60,703 nt of DNA from Hyphomicrobiales bacterium (GCA_021775835.1 JAJFHC010000246.1:1-60703); one strand, 5' to 3'. Counted from the first letter of the stretch, positions 51,584-60,514 are shown. Notes: generated from the letters alone by a model not told the origin. Made by a program: numbers and translations.

Positions 51584-51625
51584 TTGACAGGTTCGGGTCG
51601 GTATTTCATTGTGAACAAACGTTCG
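51584..51625 (+). promoter_or_regulatory. Promoter and operator of the ATP-NAD kinase-like/gcvPAB operon
   Basis: TTGACA (51584-51589) is a consensus -35 box; CATTGT (51607-51612) follows after 17 bases as a moderate -10. The palindrome variant TGAACAAACGTTCG (51612-51625) begins at the last base of the -10 and keeps 10 of the 12 arm bases of the sites at 46034 and 51454. The operon start is GTG 51681, 55 bases further on. Repression by the same protein as the other sites is the likely meaning. Confidence 0.6.
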
Positions 51626-51680
51626 CTGGACGCCCAAAAAGAGGCGGATAGCGCACAAAGGGAGCAAGGCGGTAACGCAG

Positions 51681-52868
51681 GTGTCAGACGAGGCGGAAAC
51701 CAAAGCGGATGAGGTTGGAAAAAACAGCGGTCAGCCCCGGTGTGGACTGATCGTCAACCCGATTGCTGGAATGGGTGGCCGGGTTGGCCTCAAGGGAACA
51801 GATGGCCCTCTGATTCTGGCTGAGGCTCTAGCACGTGGTGCCGTACCGCAGTCGCAGAAGCGCGCAATGCAGGCAGTTGCCCGGTTGGTTCATGCCTTGC
51901 CAGGGCTCCGGTTCTTCACCGGTGAAGGGCCGTTGGGAGAAGACGCTTTACGGGAGAGCGGGTGCAACACGAACATTATGGATATCGTTGCTGAAACGCC
52001 CCACCGGTCGAACAACATGACAACCAAAGGCGATACCGAACGACTGGCCGAGGCCCTTGAAAAGGCCGGCGTCGATCTGATTCTAGTCGCCGGAGGAGAT
52101 GGCACGGTGCGCGATGTGTTCGGCATTGTCGGCGACCGGGTGCCTTTGCTTGGTATCCCGACGGGGGTAAAGATGCATTCCGCGATGTTCGCCACGAGTC
52201 CGGGCATTGCCGGTGATGTGGCCGCGCATTTTCTGTCGGGCAACAGCAAGGCCCGCCTGAACGATGCCGAGATCATGGATATTGACGAGGCGTCGGTTAG
52301 ACAGGACCGGGTATCGACGCGGCTGTTCGGTTACTGCCGGTCGCCCTTCGAGCAATCCAGCATTCAGGGGCCAAAGGCGAGCCCGGCACTTGACGATCGG
52401 GAGGCACTGTGGTCGTCGGCAAAGGAGATCGTGGGGGAAATGCAGCCCGGCACGATTTACCTGCTGGGGCCGGGGAGTTCGACACGGACTGTGGCCGAGG
52501 TGCTAGGCGTTCAGGCCACGCTGCTTGGTGTCGATGCTGTCCTCGATGGCAAGGTCATTGGAACGGACCTGTCGGAGTCCGACATCCTTGCATTGGTCGC
52601 CGGACGGCCGGCGAAACTCATCGTTGGTATTATCGGCGGACAGGGATGTCTGTTCGGGCGGGGCAACCAGCAGTTCAGCTCCGATGTTATCCGCAAGATC
52701 GGGCGCAACAACATAATCATCCTGGCGGGTGCGGCGAAACTGGCTGGCCTTGCGCCGTCCCGCCTGTTTGTCGACACAGGCGACCTGGAACTCGACCACG
52801 CGCTGACAGGGTACATGACGGTTCGGACGGGAGCCCGGCAACAGGCCATGATGCGGGTCGATGCCTGA
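51681..52868 (+). CDS. ATP-NAD kinase-family protein (COG3199/AcoX-like)
   Basis: A 395-residue protein of the NAD kinase/diacylglycerol kinase superfamily. The nucleotide-binding motif is LILVAGGDGTVRDV (about residues 133-146), preceded by LIVNPIAGMGGRVGLKGTDG at the N terminus, both typical of the AcoX-like group, which differs from the housekeeping NAD kinase. KMHSAMFATSP and GRGNQQFSSDVIRKIG are further group features. The start is a GTG at 51681 with GGGAG some 16 bases upstream, a little far. It heads the operon with gcvPA and gcvPB. Whether it phosphorylates NAD or another nucleotide is not known for this group. Confidence 0.83.
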   Translation: MSDEAETKADEVGKNSGQPRCGLIVNPIAGMGGRVGLKGTDGPLILAEALARGAVPQSQKRAMQAVARLVHALPGLRFFTGEGPLGEDALRESGCNTNIMDIVAETPHRSNNMTTKGDTERLAEALEKAGVDLILVAGGDGTVRDVFGIVGDRVPLLGIPTGVKMHSAMFATSPGIAGDVAAHFLSGNSKARLNDAEIMDIDEASVRQDRVSTRLFGYCRSPFEQSSIQGPKASPALDDREALWSSAKEIVGEMQPGTIYLLGPGSSTRTVAEVLGVQATLLGVDAVLDGKVIGTDLSESDILALVAGRPAKLIVGIIGGQGCLFGRGNQQFSSDVIRKIGRNNIIILAGAAKLAGLAPSRLFVDTGDLELDHALTGYMTVRTGARQQAMMRVDA

Positions 52869-52910
52869 CAGTGAAAGAAGACAGAACATGACTAGACATG
52901 GAGATTGGAT

Positions 52911-54320
52911 GTGAGTGGAAATCAACCGGTAAGCCATCCCTACATGGCCAACTCTCTGCCCGACATCAAGCAGTCGATGCTTGATACTATTGGGGCGGCT
53001 TCCATTGAAGAACTGTTCGAGCAGATCCCGAAGGAACACCGGCTCCAGGCGCCTATCAATTTGGAACCCGGCCTTCGCTCCGAGGTTGCTCTTCACCGTG
53101 AACTCATCGACGCTTTGTCGAAAAACGAAACCTGTGAAGAGAACCTGAACTTCCTGGGTGCCGGCTGCTGGCAGCATTATGTGCCAGCGCCATGTGACGA
53201 ACTCGTGCGACGGACCGAATGGCTGACCTCTGTGTTCGGGTCGCCGTCGTCGGACCATGGACGCAACCAGGCGTGGTTCGAGTTCTGCAGCCAGATTGGC
53301 GAGCTTGTGGGCATGGATATGGTTGGCCTGCCGGTCTACAGTTGGGGCTGTGCGATCGGCCACTCGATCCGGATGACCGCACGCATTACCGGCAGAAACG
53401 AGGTCATCGTCCCGGCCGCCCTGTGTCCCGAACGCCGGTCGGTGATTGCGACTTATTGCGAGCCGGTGGAAATGCCGAGCCACATTACCGTGCATGAAGT
53501 GGGCTACGATGCGACCACCGGCCTTCTCGACCTCGATGATCTGGCGGCCAAGCTTTCCGACCGGACTGCAGCCGTCTATTTCGAGAATCCGGGTCACCTG
53601 GGCGTCATGGAGATCAACAGTGCCCGGATCGCCACGATGGCAAAGGCCGCAGGTGCTGAAACCATTGTCGGTGTAGATCCGATTTCGCTCGGCGTACTGG
53701 CAGCACCCTCCGACTACGGCGCCGACATTATCGTCGGCTCGACACAGCCTCTGGGCGTTCACATGAACACGGGCGGCGGAACCGGGGGGTTCATAGCCAC
53801 GCGGGACGAGGAACGATACGCCCGTGAGTACCCCACGTTGATGGTCTCGATCACGGAGACATTGGAGCCCGGTGAAGTGGGCTTCGGGCTGAGCCTGTTC
53901 CACCAGACGTCCTACGGCATGCGTGAAGAAGGCAAGGACTGGACCGGCAACTCGGTCTACCTGTGGACCATCGCGAACACGGCCTATCTGGCTCTGGTCG
54001 GGCCGGACGGGTTGCGTGAACTCGGCAGCATCATTCTGCAGCGCGCCCGTTACGCGGCGCACAAGCTGAGCAGAATTCCCGGCGTGAAGGTCGTCTTCGA
54101 AGACGGTTTCTTCAAGGAGTTCGTCGTCAATTTCGACGGTACGTCGAAGACCGTGGCAGAGATCAACAAGGGCTTGCGGGCGCATCGGATCTTCGGTGGC
54201 AAGGATCTGTCGCCGGAGCGGCCGGAACTGGGTCAGAGCGCATTGTTCTGCGTCACTGAAATTCACACTCAGAAGGATATCGACAAGTTGGCCGGTGCCC
54301 TGCAGGAGGTATTGTCATGA
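52911..54320 (+). CDS. gcvPA: Glycine dehydrogenase (decarboxylating) subunit 1
   Basis: A 469-residue protein matching the N-terminal subunit of the two-chain glycine cleavage P protein. Conserved stretches include HPYMANSLPDIKQSML, NFLGAGCWQHYVPAPCDELVRR, and SDYGADIIVGSTQPLGVHMNTGGGTGG (written here in part). P protein decarboxylates glycine with PLP and loads aminomethyl onto lipoyl-H protein; the catalytic PLP lysine is in the partner chain. GTG 52911 has GGAG seven bases upstream; a TTG at 52905 is possible. It overlaps gcvPB by ATGA. Proteobacteria usually have one long GcvP, so a split form is notable. No gcvT or gcvH is in the window. Confidence 0.87.
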   Translation: MSGNQPVSHPYMANSLPDIKQSMLDTIGAASIEELFEQIPKEHRLQAPINLEPGLRSEVALHRELIDALSKNETCEENLNFLGAGCWQHYVPAPCDELVRRTEWLTSVFGSPSSDHGRNQAWFEFCSQIGELVGMDMVGLPVYSWGCAIGHSIRMTARITGRNEVIVPAALCPERRSVIATYCEPVEMPSHITVHEVGYDATTGLLDLDDLAAKLSDRTAAVYFENPGHLGVMEINSARIATMAKAAGAETIVGVDPISLGVLAAPSDYGADIIVGSTQPLGVHMNTGGGTGGFIATRDEERYAREYPTLMVSITETLEPGEVGFGLSLFHQTSYGMREEGKDWTGNSVYLWTIANTAYLALVGPDGLRELGSIILQRARYAAHKLSRIPGVKVVFEDGFFKEFVVNFDGTSKTVAEINKGLRAHRIFGGKDLSPERPELGQSALFCVTEIHTQKDIDKLAGALQEVLS

Positions 54321-55888
54321 GCGGATCTGGATTCAAGCCTCGCGAATATCACGCCGCACGCTGGAATGAACCGGTCATCATGGACATGAGTTATCCGGGC
54401 AGGCGCGGCCTCGTGTTTCCTGAAGCGGAGAAAGAAATTCAGAACACGGTCGGGGCAGGGGAAGACCTTGTCCCTTCAGCGCTGCGGCGCAAGTCTCCGC
54501 CGAAGCTGCCTGAAATGACCGAGCCGGATGTCTTGCGTCACTATCTCCACCTGTCGCAGGAAACTCTCGGGATGATCGGTGTCAGCCTCTTCGGAACCTG
54601 CACCATGAAGCACAACGCACCGGTCAACGAGGCGGTGATGGCCAGGCCCCAGGTGGCCGATGTTCACCCCTATCAGCCCGAAGACACGATGCAGGGCACG
54701 CTTGAGCTGATTCACGGCTTCAATAATATTCTGTGTGAACTCTCGGGCATGGACCAGTTCGTCTTCCAGCCCGGCGGCGGTGCCAATGCGGCCTTTACCA
54801 ACTGCTGTGTGACGCGAGCCTATCATGCCTCACGCGGCGAACTTGAGCAGCGCAACGAGATCATCACAACCATTCAGGCCCACCCCTGCAATTCCGCCAC
54901 AGCCGCCGCCGCCGGATTCAAGGTGATCACCCTGATGGTGGAAGAGGACGGTTATCCCTCTCTTGACGCCCTGAAGGCGGCAGTCTCCGACCGCACCGCT
55001 GCGCTCATGACCAACAACCCCGATGACATGGGTGTGTACAATCCGCACATCAAGGAATGGGTTAGTGTGGTCAAGGAAGCAGGCGGGTTGTGTTTCTACG
55101 ACCACGCCAACTTCAATGGTGTGATGGGCAAGATCAGGGCCCGGGAACTGGGTTTCGACGCCTGCATGTTCATGCTCCACAAGACCTTCGGTGCCCCGAA
55201 GGGGGGAGGTGGCCCCGCCGTCGGCGCCTACGGCTGCACCGAAGAGCTTGCCCGGTTCCTGCCGACGCCCGTGGTGACCTTCGATGGGTCGGATTATCAC
55301 GTCGATACGAACCGACCGGACAGCTGCGGCAAGATCCGCGAGTTCTGGGGCAATGTTCCCCAGGTGCTCAAGTCTTATTCATGGTCGCGCATGATGGGCG
55401 GTGACGGCATCGCGGAAGGGTCCGATATTTCGGTTCTGGCCAACAACTATATGGATCATGAATTGTCGAAGATCAAAGGCCTGGAGAAGTCTCATCCCGA
55501 CAAACCGGGCTGGCGCATGGAAATGACCCGCTGGGGCATGGGCAAGCTCAAGGAGGATACCGGTGTCGGCGTTCTCGATGTCCAGAACCGGATGACCGAT
55601 TTCGGAATGGATGCCTTCTGGCTGAGCCATGAACCCTGGGTTGTACCGGAGCCGTTTACGCCGGAAGCCGGCGAGATGTATTCCAAGGAAGATCTCGACA
55701 CCTGGATTGCAGTGATTCGTCAGATCTCTGACGAGGCCTATTCGAATCCGGAGATCGTCACGACCGCTCCCCACAACCAGGCGATCCACAAGTTGAAAGG
55801 TGAAGCTCTCGAGGATCCCGATCGCTGGGCCATGACCTGGCGTGCGCATCGGCGCAAGAACGGGAATGAGGCAGACGCCGCGGAATAG
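54317..55888 (+). CDS. gcvPB: Glycine dehydrogenase (decarboxylating) subunit 2
   Basis: A 523-residue PLP enzyme matching the C-terminal subunit of split P protein. The PLP lysine is Lys289 in CMFMLHKTFGAPKGGGGPAVG, preceded by DHANFNGVMGKIRARELGFD, and early motifs GVSLFGTCTMKHNAPVNE and HPYQPEDTMQGTLELIH are clear. The catalytic site is complete. It pairs with GcvPA, with which it is translationally coupled, to decarboxylate glycine. The length matches the family (about 480-520), with a C-terminal tail rich in charged residues. Being in an operon without the T and H components, it must rely on copies elsewhere or serve a different acceptor. Confidence 0.9.
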   Translation: MSGSGFKPREYHAARWNEPVIMDMSYPGRRGLVFPEAEKEIQNTVGAGEDLVPSALRRKSPPKLPEMTEPDVLRHYLHLSQETLGMIGVSLFGTCTMKHNAPVNEAVMARPQVADVHPYQPEDTMQGTLELIHGFNNILCELSGMDQFVFQPGGGANAAFTNCCVTRAYHASRGELEQRNEIITTIQAHPCNSATAAAAGFKVITLMVEEDGYPSLDALKAAVSDRTAALMTNNPDDMGVYNPHIKEWVSVVKEAGGLCFYDHANFNGVMGKIRARELGFDACMFMLHKTFGAPKGGGGPAVGAYGCTEELARFLPTPVVTFDGSDYHVDTNRPDSCGKIREFWGNVPQVLKSYSWSRMMGGDGIAEGSDISVLANNYMDHELSKIKGLEKSHPDKPGWRMEMTRWGMGKLKEDTGVGVLDVQNRMTDFGMDAFWLSHEPWVVPEPFTPEAGEMYSKEDLDTWIAVIRQISDEAYSNPEIVTTAPHNQAIHKLKGEALEDPDRWAMTWRAHRRKNGNEADAAE

Positions 55889-56201
55889 AGGCCAGTGCTG
55901 TGTTTGCCGACTTGGTTTGCGGAAGAAGATCCGTAGACAGATGATTTAGAAAGTTGCCGGATCTTTCAGCATTGATCGATCCGGCACATCGGTAATATTT
56001 CGGCGACATTGCAATCGCCCCGTTTCGAACTCTGCTTCGCCAAGAAATCGACACGACCGCCGCAAGTTGGCGCCCACATTCATCGATAGTCTCCTAACTG
56101 CAGCCGGGGAGCCCGCCCAGATCTGGGAACGGCCCGCGCAAAAAGCGCGCACCGCACGGAATCGTCTGCTATTTTTTTGGATAATTTCAGGAGAGACTAC
56201 C
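55889..56201. other. Gene-free stretch before RTX gene
   Basis: About 310 bases. It holds the hairpin at 55955-55986 and, just before the RTX gene, a T-rich stretch (ATTTTTTTGGATAATTT, 56171-56187) that is likely part of its promoter or leader. A short CGCGC-AAAAA-GCGCG stem lies near 56137-56151. I see no RNA gene or small CDS. Confidence 0.4.
55955..55986 (+). terminator. 9-bp hairpin behind gcvPB
   Basis: TGCCGGATC (55955-55963) and GATCCGGCA (55978-55986) are exact inverted repeats with a 14-base loop, 66 bases behind the gcvPB stop. No T run follows. It may end the gcvP operon. Confidence 0.45.
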
Positions 56202-58703
56202 ATGTTGAGTAGCGGGTCGTTCGGTGATTTTTTGAACAGTTTGCGGGAATTCGAATCAGGGGTCAGCGAGGCGCGCATCGAGCAAAACCGAGCGGAGATC
56301 ATTCAGCAGGTTGGCCAGGACAGATTGGCCGCTTTCGAAGCCGGTGAATTGACACTCACGGATCTCCAGTACAGTTCCGAAAACTTTATTGGCTTTGTCG
56401 GTTATCAGTTCGGCGAACCTATCTTGATCGATCTTGGTTATTATGAGTTCGATTCCACGCCCGGCGTAAATGACTTTACCGGGACATTTACCGGCAAGAA
56501 CGGTGTCAACAATCTTGACGATCTGAAGACCAATATTCAGGAACAGATCATCCTGGACGAATTCCAGCTCAACCTGGACCGGATCGAAATCGGTTTGGGG
56601 AATGCCGGGCGCAGCCTTGACGAGTTTATCGGAACAACCATCACGGCCACGGATACCGATGGCAGCCAGGCCCAGGTCGAACTGAGTTTGACGGGGATAT
56701 TGGCGTCGGCGCATCTGCGCGGCGCATTCGGTACGCTCGATTTCCTGCTGAACAGTGTGGCGTCCGCTGACGAAATCGGAACGTCCAACATACAGTTCAT
56801 TGAGCAGTTCGGTGGATTTGACGCGCCATCCATCGCTGAACTGAGGGCGGCAAGTGTCGAACCATTGGTCACCGACGCCACACTCACGATCGACCAGCCT
56901 TTTGAAGATCGCGGCGCAGGCGCGCCGGTCGTCATCGACGAACCGGACGAGCCGGCACCGACTGATGTCGCCGATGGCGGCGACGCGCCAGCGCCGGATG
57001 CGGCGCCGGGCGTTCCAGACGTGGCCGACGGTGGTGACGCACCGCAACCGGCACCTGCCCCGGCACCCACACCCCAACCGGCACCAGGCCCGGTCGCCGG
57101 AAGTGACGCAGGTATTCCGGACGCGCCCGCTGGAACGCCGGTCGCACCGGCGGCGGTACAGATCAGGACGTTTGACCGTGATACCGGCAACTTCAATGTT
57201 ACAGGAACCGATGGTGTTGACGGATCGGCGTATGGCGAAAACGGCGATGACATCATCCGAACTTTCGGCGGTAATGACTCATCGGTCGCCTTCGCCGGCA
57301 ACGACTTCCAGGATCTGGGAGCTGGTAATGACCGCGGCTACGGCCTTTCCGGCGACGACACCATGCTTGGTGGCAGTGGCGATGATTTCCTCAATGGTGG
57401 CACAGGCGACGACATCATTGTCGGGGGCCGCGACAATGATACCCTGCGCGGTGACTCCGGCGCTGACCGTTTTGTATTTGCTGCAGGCGACGGCGAAGAC
57501 GTCATCAAGGACTTCGAAACTGGTGCGGACCTTCTGGATTTTACCGAGTTCGGTAACAACCCGGCCGTGGCACTCTCGCAGCAGGGTCCGAATGCCGTTC
57601 TCAATGTCGGCGACGTGACGGTTGTTCTGGAAGGCGTTGATGGCGGCCAGTTGAGCACCGCCAATTTCCTGGGAGCGACGTTCAACGGTGTGGTCGCACC
57701 GACACCGGTTGCCCAGGCGCCCGATCCAGTGGACCCAGCACCCGCTCCGGCGCCGGACCCTGTCGATCAGACGCCTGACCCGGTAGACCAGACGCCTGAT
57801 CCTGTGGCCCAGGCGCCGGACCCCGTTGATCCGGCACCGGATCCCGTAACGCCGCCTGATCCGGTCCCCGCACCGACCCCGACAGCCGGCGGAGGTGATA
57901 CCGGCATACCGGACGCGCCTGCTGGCACACCCGAAGCTGTCTCGCCGGTGTTCCTGAGAACCTTCGATGCGGCGACCACCAGCTTTACCGTGACCGGAAC
58001 GGATGGGATTGACTCGTCGGCATACGGTTTCCTTGGCGACGACATCATTCGCACCTTTGGTGGCGATGACTCGTCCGTGGGCTTTGAGGGTAACGATTTC
58101 CAGGACCTCGGCGACGGTGAAGACCGGGGCTGGGGCCTGGAAGGCGATGACACCCTGCTTGGCGGCAACGGCAACGATGTCCTGAATGGCGATGATGGCG
58201 ACTTTGCCGGCAGTACGGTGGTGTCCGGCAGCGATGTGCTTGTCGGCGGCCGCGGTGACGACATCCTGCGCGGTGATACGATCAACACCAATCAGGCCGC
58301 TGACAGGTTCGTCTTCGCATCCGGTGACGGCAATGACAGGATCCTGGATTTCCAGGTCGGTTTGGACACACTCGACTTTACCGAGTTCGGCAATAACCCG
58401 GCCGTTACACTGAATGAGCAGAACGGCAATACGGTTGTTGGTGTCGGTGACGTCACGGTCACCCTTGAGGGCGTCAGCTCCGGTTCGCTCAACGCCGACA
58501 ACTTCCTTGGGGCGAACTTCAATGGCGGGTTCAGCTTCGCGTCCGTTCAGTCCAGTGCACCGGCAGCACAGGCCATCGCCGCACAGCAGAACGACTCAGG
58601 GTCAGCGTCGGATCAGGGAACACCGGTTGTCATCCTGGCCGATGTGAATCAACCGGACGTATTGACGTCGCTGGTTCCTGACGACAGCTTCGCTGCGGCC
58701 TAG
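56202..58703 (+). CDS. Large RTX calcium-binding protein with N-terminal lysozyme-like domain
   Basis: An 833-residue secreted protein. Residues 5-235 form a domain seen at the N terminus of other proteobacterial calcium-binding repeat proteins: FLNSLREFESG, then GYQFGEPILIDLGYYEFD, FTGKNGVN, IQEQIILDEFQ and GILASAHLRGAFGTLDFL. Here about 45 extra residues separate ESG from GYQFG. It looks related to lysozyme-like transglycosylases, but activity is unproven. Then come an Asp/Pro/Ala linker and two copies of a module of about 200 residues, each with GGxGxDxUx calcium-binding nonapeptides (GGSGDDFLNGGTGDDIIVGG and the like), joined by a PDPVDQ-type linker. No signal peptide: export is by the type I system encoded next. 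The ATG at 56202 has GGAGAG upstream. Confidence 0.85.
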   Translation: MLSSGSFGDFLNSLREFESGVSEARIEQNRAEIIQQVGQDRLAAFEAGELTLTDLQYSSENFIGFVGYQFGEPILIDLGYYEFDSTPGVNDFTGTFTGKNGVNNLDDLKTNIQEQIILDEFQLNLDRIEIGLGNAGRSLDEFIGTTITATDTDGSQAQVELSLTGILASAHLRGAFGTLDFLLNSVASADEIGTSNIQFIEQFGGFDAPSIAELRAASVEPLVTDATLTIDQPFEDRGAGAPVVIDEPDEPAPTDVADGGDAPAPDAAPGVPDVADGGDAPQPAPAPAPTPQPAPGPVAGSDAGIPDAPAGTPVAPAAVQIRTFDRDTGNFNVTGTDGVDGSAYGENGDDIIRTFGGNDSSVAFAGNDFQDLGAGNDRGYGLSGDDTMLGGSGDDFLNGGTGDDIIVGGRDNDTLRGDSGADRFVFAAGDGEDVIKDFETGADLLDFTEFGNNPAVALSQQGPNAVLNVGDVTVVLEGVDGGQLSTANFLGATFNGVVAPTPVAQAPDPVDPAPAPAPDPVDQTPDPVDQTPDPVAQAPDPVDPAPDPVTPPDPVPAPTPTAGGGDTGIPDAPAGTPEAVSPVFLRTFDAATTSFTVTGTDGIDSSAYGFLGDDIIRTFGGDDSSVGFEGNDFQDLGDGEDRGWGLEGDDTLLGGNGNDVLNGDDGDFAGSTVVSGSDVLVGGRGDDILRGDTINTNQAADRFVFASGDGNDRILDFQVGLDTLDFTEFGNNPAVTLNEQNGNTVVGVGDVTVTLEGVSSGSLNADNFLGANFNGGFSFASVQSSAPAAQAIAAQQNDSGSASDQGTPVVILADVNQPDVLTSLVPDDSFAAA
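57111..57692 (+). repeat. RTX module copy 1
   Basis: First copy of the internal duplication in the RTX protein, running from GIPDAPAGTP to NFLGATFNG. It contains the strand TFDRDTGNFNVTGTDGVDGSAYG, about five nonapeptides, DRFVFAAGDGEDVIKDFETG and DFTEFGNNPAVAL. The second copy has the same order throughout. Confidence 0.8.
57903..58531 (+). repeat. RTX module copy 2
   Basis: Second copy, from GIPDAPAGTP to NFLGANFNG. It matches copy 1 motif by motif (DDIIRTFGGDDSSVGFEGNDF, then DRFVFASGDGNDRILDFQ and DFTEFGNNPAVTL). It is longer by about 16 residues because of an insertion (DFAGSTVVSGS and TINTNQ) within the nonapeptide part. Confidence 0.8.
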
Positions 58704-58744
58704 CGGTTCGTGGTCTTGCTTCTGGTCGGCACAGCTGTGCCGGC

Positions 58745-60514
58745 ATGTCTCAAACAGCGAGATCTGTTCGAATGAATGGCAATGTCCTTCGCGCAAACAT
58801 CGGTGCCGGCGGTCCAGCGGACCGCCGGGCCGTACTGAAGAAGTTTTTGCCCCAGCGCTCTGTGTTCCTTGGCGTGGCGTTTCTGTCCGGGGTGACAAAC
58901 CTGCTTATGTTGACGGCGCCGCTTTTTATGCTCCAGGTCTATGACCGGGTCATCCCGAGCGGTTCGTTTCCCACTCTTCTCACCCTATTCGCCCTTGTGG
59001 CAGCGCTCTATCTGGCACAATCCATTATCGACTATTGTCGGGGCCGTGTACTGGCCCGCCTGGGAGAATCGCTTGACGAGACCCTCGTCGCCAGGCTGTT
59101 CAATGTGGATCTGGATCAGTCAATACGCGAACCGGGGACGAGGAACTCTTCCTTGAACGAGCTGGGTATTCTGCGCCGATTTCTGTCTGGAGTTGGCCCG
59201 GGCGCACTTCTGGATGCCCCCTGGATACCGATCTACCTGCTGATATTGGCCAGTCTTCACTGGGTGCTCGGTCTGCTTGGTTTGCTTGGAGCGATTGTTG
59301 TCATAGTGCTGGCGGTGTTGGCGGACATTACGACCCGTTCAAATCTGATGAAGTCTTCGGAAATTGACGCCAATGCGCAGCGATTGCTGGCCTCCATGAA
59401 CCGGGCGGCCGAGACCGCCAAGGTGCTTGGTATGAGCGAGCGGCTTTCACGGCGTTACGCAGCCATCCGTGGCGAAGGCATTGAGGCAGAGGCGGGCAGC
59501 GGAAACACCGGCGCCAGATTTGCATCGTTTTCGAAAGGGTTTCGGATGTTCCTGCAATCCGCAACCCTGGCAGCCGGTGCTGCCCTGGCCATCGGCCAGG
59601 AAGTCTCCGGTGGCGCCATCGTCGCGGCGTCCATCATATTGGGCCGCGCGCTGGCTCCGATCGACCAGATCGTCGGGCATTGGCGGTCGATTTCGCAAGC
59701 CCGAAATGCGCTCAGGCAGATTGTTCAAACGCTCGAAGAGAAAGCTGACCTGTCGGCACCCATGTCGCTGCCACCGCCGTTGGGTTATCTCAAAGTGGAG
59801 GGCCTTGTCACCGGCCCACCCGGGAGCCGGACGCCGGTGTTGTCGGGCGTCAACTTCGAGTTGAAGCCGGGAGACGGTCTCGGCGTCATTGGGCCGTCGG
59901 CGTCGGGCAAGTCTACGCTTGCGCGCGCGTTGGTGGGTGTCACCACACCGCTTGCCGGCGAGATCCGCCTGGACGGCGCAACCCTGGATCAGTGGACACC
60001 CGAAGCCCTGGGTCGGCATGTGGGCTACCTGCCGCAGGACGTCGATCTCTTTGAAGGAACAGTTGCTGAATGCATCTCGCGGCATGACCCGAACGCACAC
60101 GACGAGAACATTCTCCGGGCCGCCAAAGCCGCTGGTGCCCACGACATGATCCTGGCTTTGCCGGAAGGATACGGCAACCTGGTCGGTGAGGGCGGTGCAA
60201 TCCTGTCGGGTGGCCAGCGACAACGCATTGCGCTTGCACGGGCGCTCTATGGCGATCCCGCCCTAATCGTTCTCGACGAGCCTAATGCCAATCTCGATCA
60301 GGAAGGCGACGCGGCCCTGACACATGCCATCCACAGCGCAAGGGAGCGCGGTGCCACCGTCATTGTCATCACCCACAGACCGTCCGCTGTCGCCGCCGTC
60401 GACCAGATCCTTGTGCTGAAAGACGGCGCCCAGGCGGGCTTCGACAAGCGGGAGATCATATTGCGCCAGGTTCTGCGAGTGGCGGACGAAGAACCCAAAG
60501 AAAGAACCGCATGA
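58745..60514 (+). CDS. Type I secretion system permease/ATPase (PrtD/HlyB-like, no C39 domain)
   Basis: A 589-residue inner-membrane ABC exporter. The N-terminal half has six predicted helices (first around TNLLMLTAPLFMLQVYDRVIPSGS, the PrtD-type signature) and the C-terminal half is the ATPase (Walker A GPSASGKST, signature LSGGQRQRIALARAL, Walker B LIVLDEPNANLD, His in ITHRPS). It has no peptidase or peptidase-like N-terminal domain, as in protease/S-layer exporters. It begins 41 bases behind the RTX gene, which should be its substrate, and overlaps the membrane fusion protein gene as ATGA. An outer-membrane TolC-like partner is not in the window. Confidence 0.92.
   Translation: MSQTARSVRMNGNVLRANIGAGGPADRRAVLKKFLPQRSVFLGVAFLSGVTNLLMLTAPLFMLQVYDRVIPSGSFPTLLTLFALVAALYLAQSIIDYCRGRVLARLGESLDETLVARLFNVDLDQSIREPGTRNSSLNELGILRRFLSGVGPGALLDAPWIPIYLLILASLHWVLGLLGLLGAIVVIVLAVLADITTRSNLMKSSEIDANAQRLLASMNRAAETAKVLGMSERLSRRYAAIRGEGIEAEAGSGNTGARFASFSKGFRMFLQSATLAAGAALAIGQEVSGGAIVAASIILGRALAPIDQIVGHWRSISQARNALRQIVQTLEEKADLSAPMSLPPPLGYLKVEGLVTGPPGSRTPVLSGVNFELKPGDGLGVIGPSASGKSTLARALVGVTTPLAGEIRLDGATLDQWTPEALGRHVGYLPQDVDLFEGTVAECISRHDPNAHDENILRAAKAAGAHDMILALPEGYGNLVGEGGAILSGGQRQRIALARALYGDPALIVLDEPNANLDQEGDAALTHAIHSARERGATVIVITHRPSAVAAVDQILVLKDGAQAGFDKREIILRQVLRVADEEPKERTA

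Noticed and set aside
46034..51625. The CGAACA-N2-TGTTCG palindromes as LexA/SOS boxes
   Set aside because: They resemble the LexA box of Gram-positive bacteria, but alphaproteobacterial LexA uses a GTTC direct repeat and none of the downstream genes are repair genes.
52503..54266. 587-codon open frame on the minus strand opposite gcvPA
   Set aside because: Long shadow frames are common in GC-rich DNA; the translation is rich in Arg/His and shows no family, while gcvPA is unmistakable.
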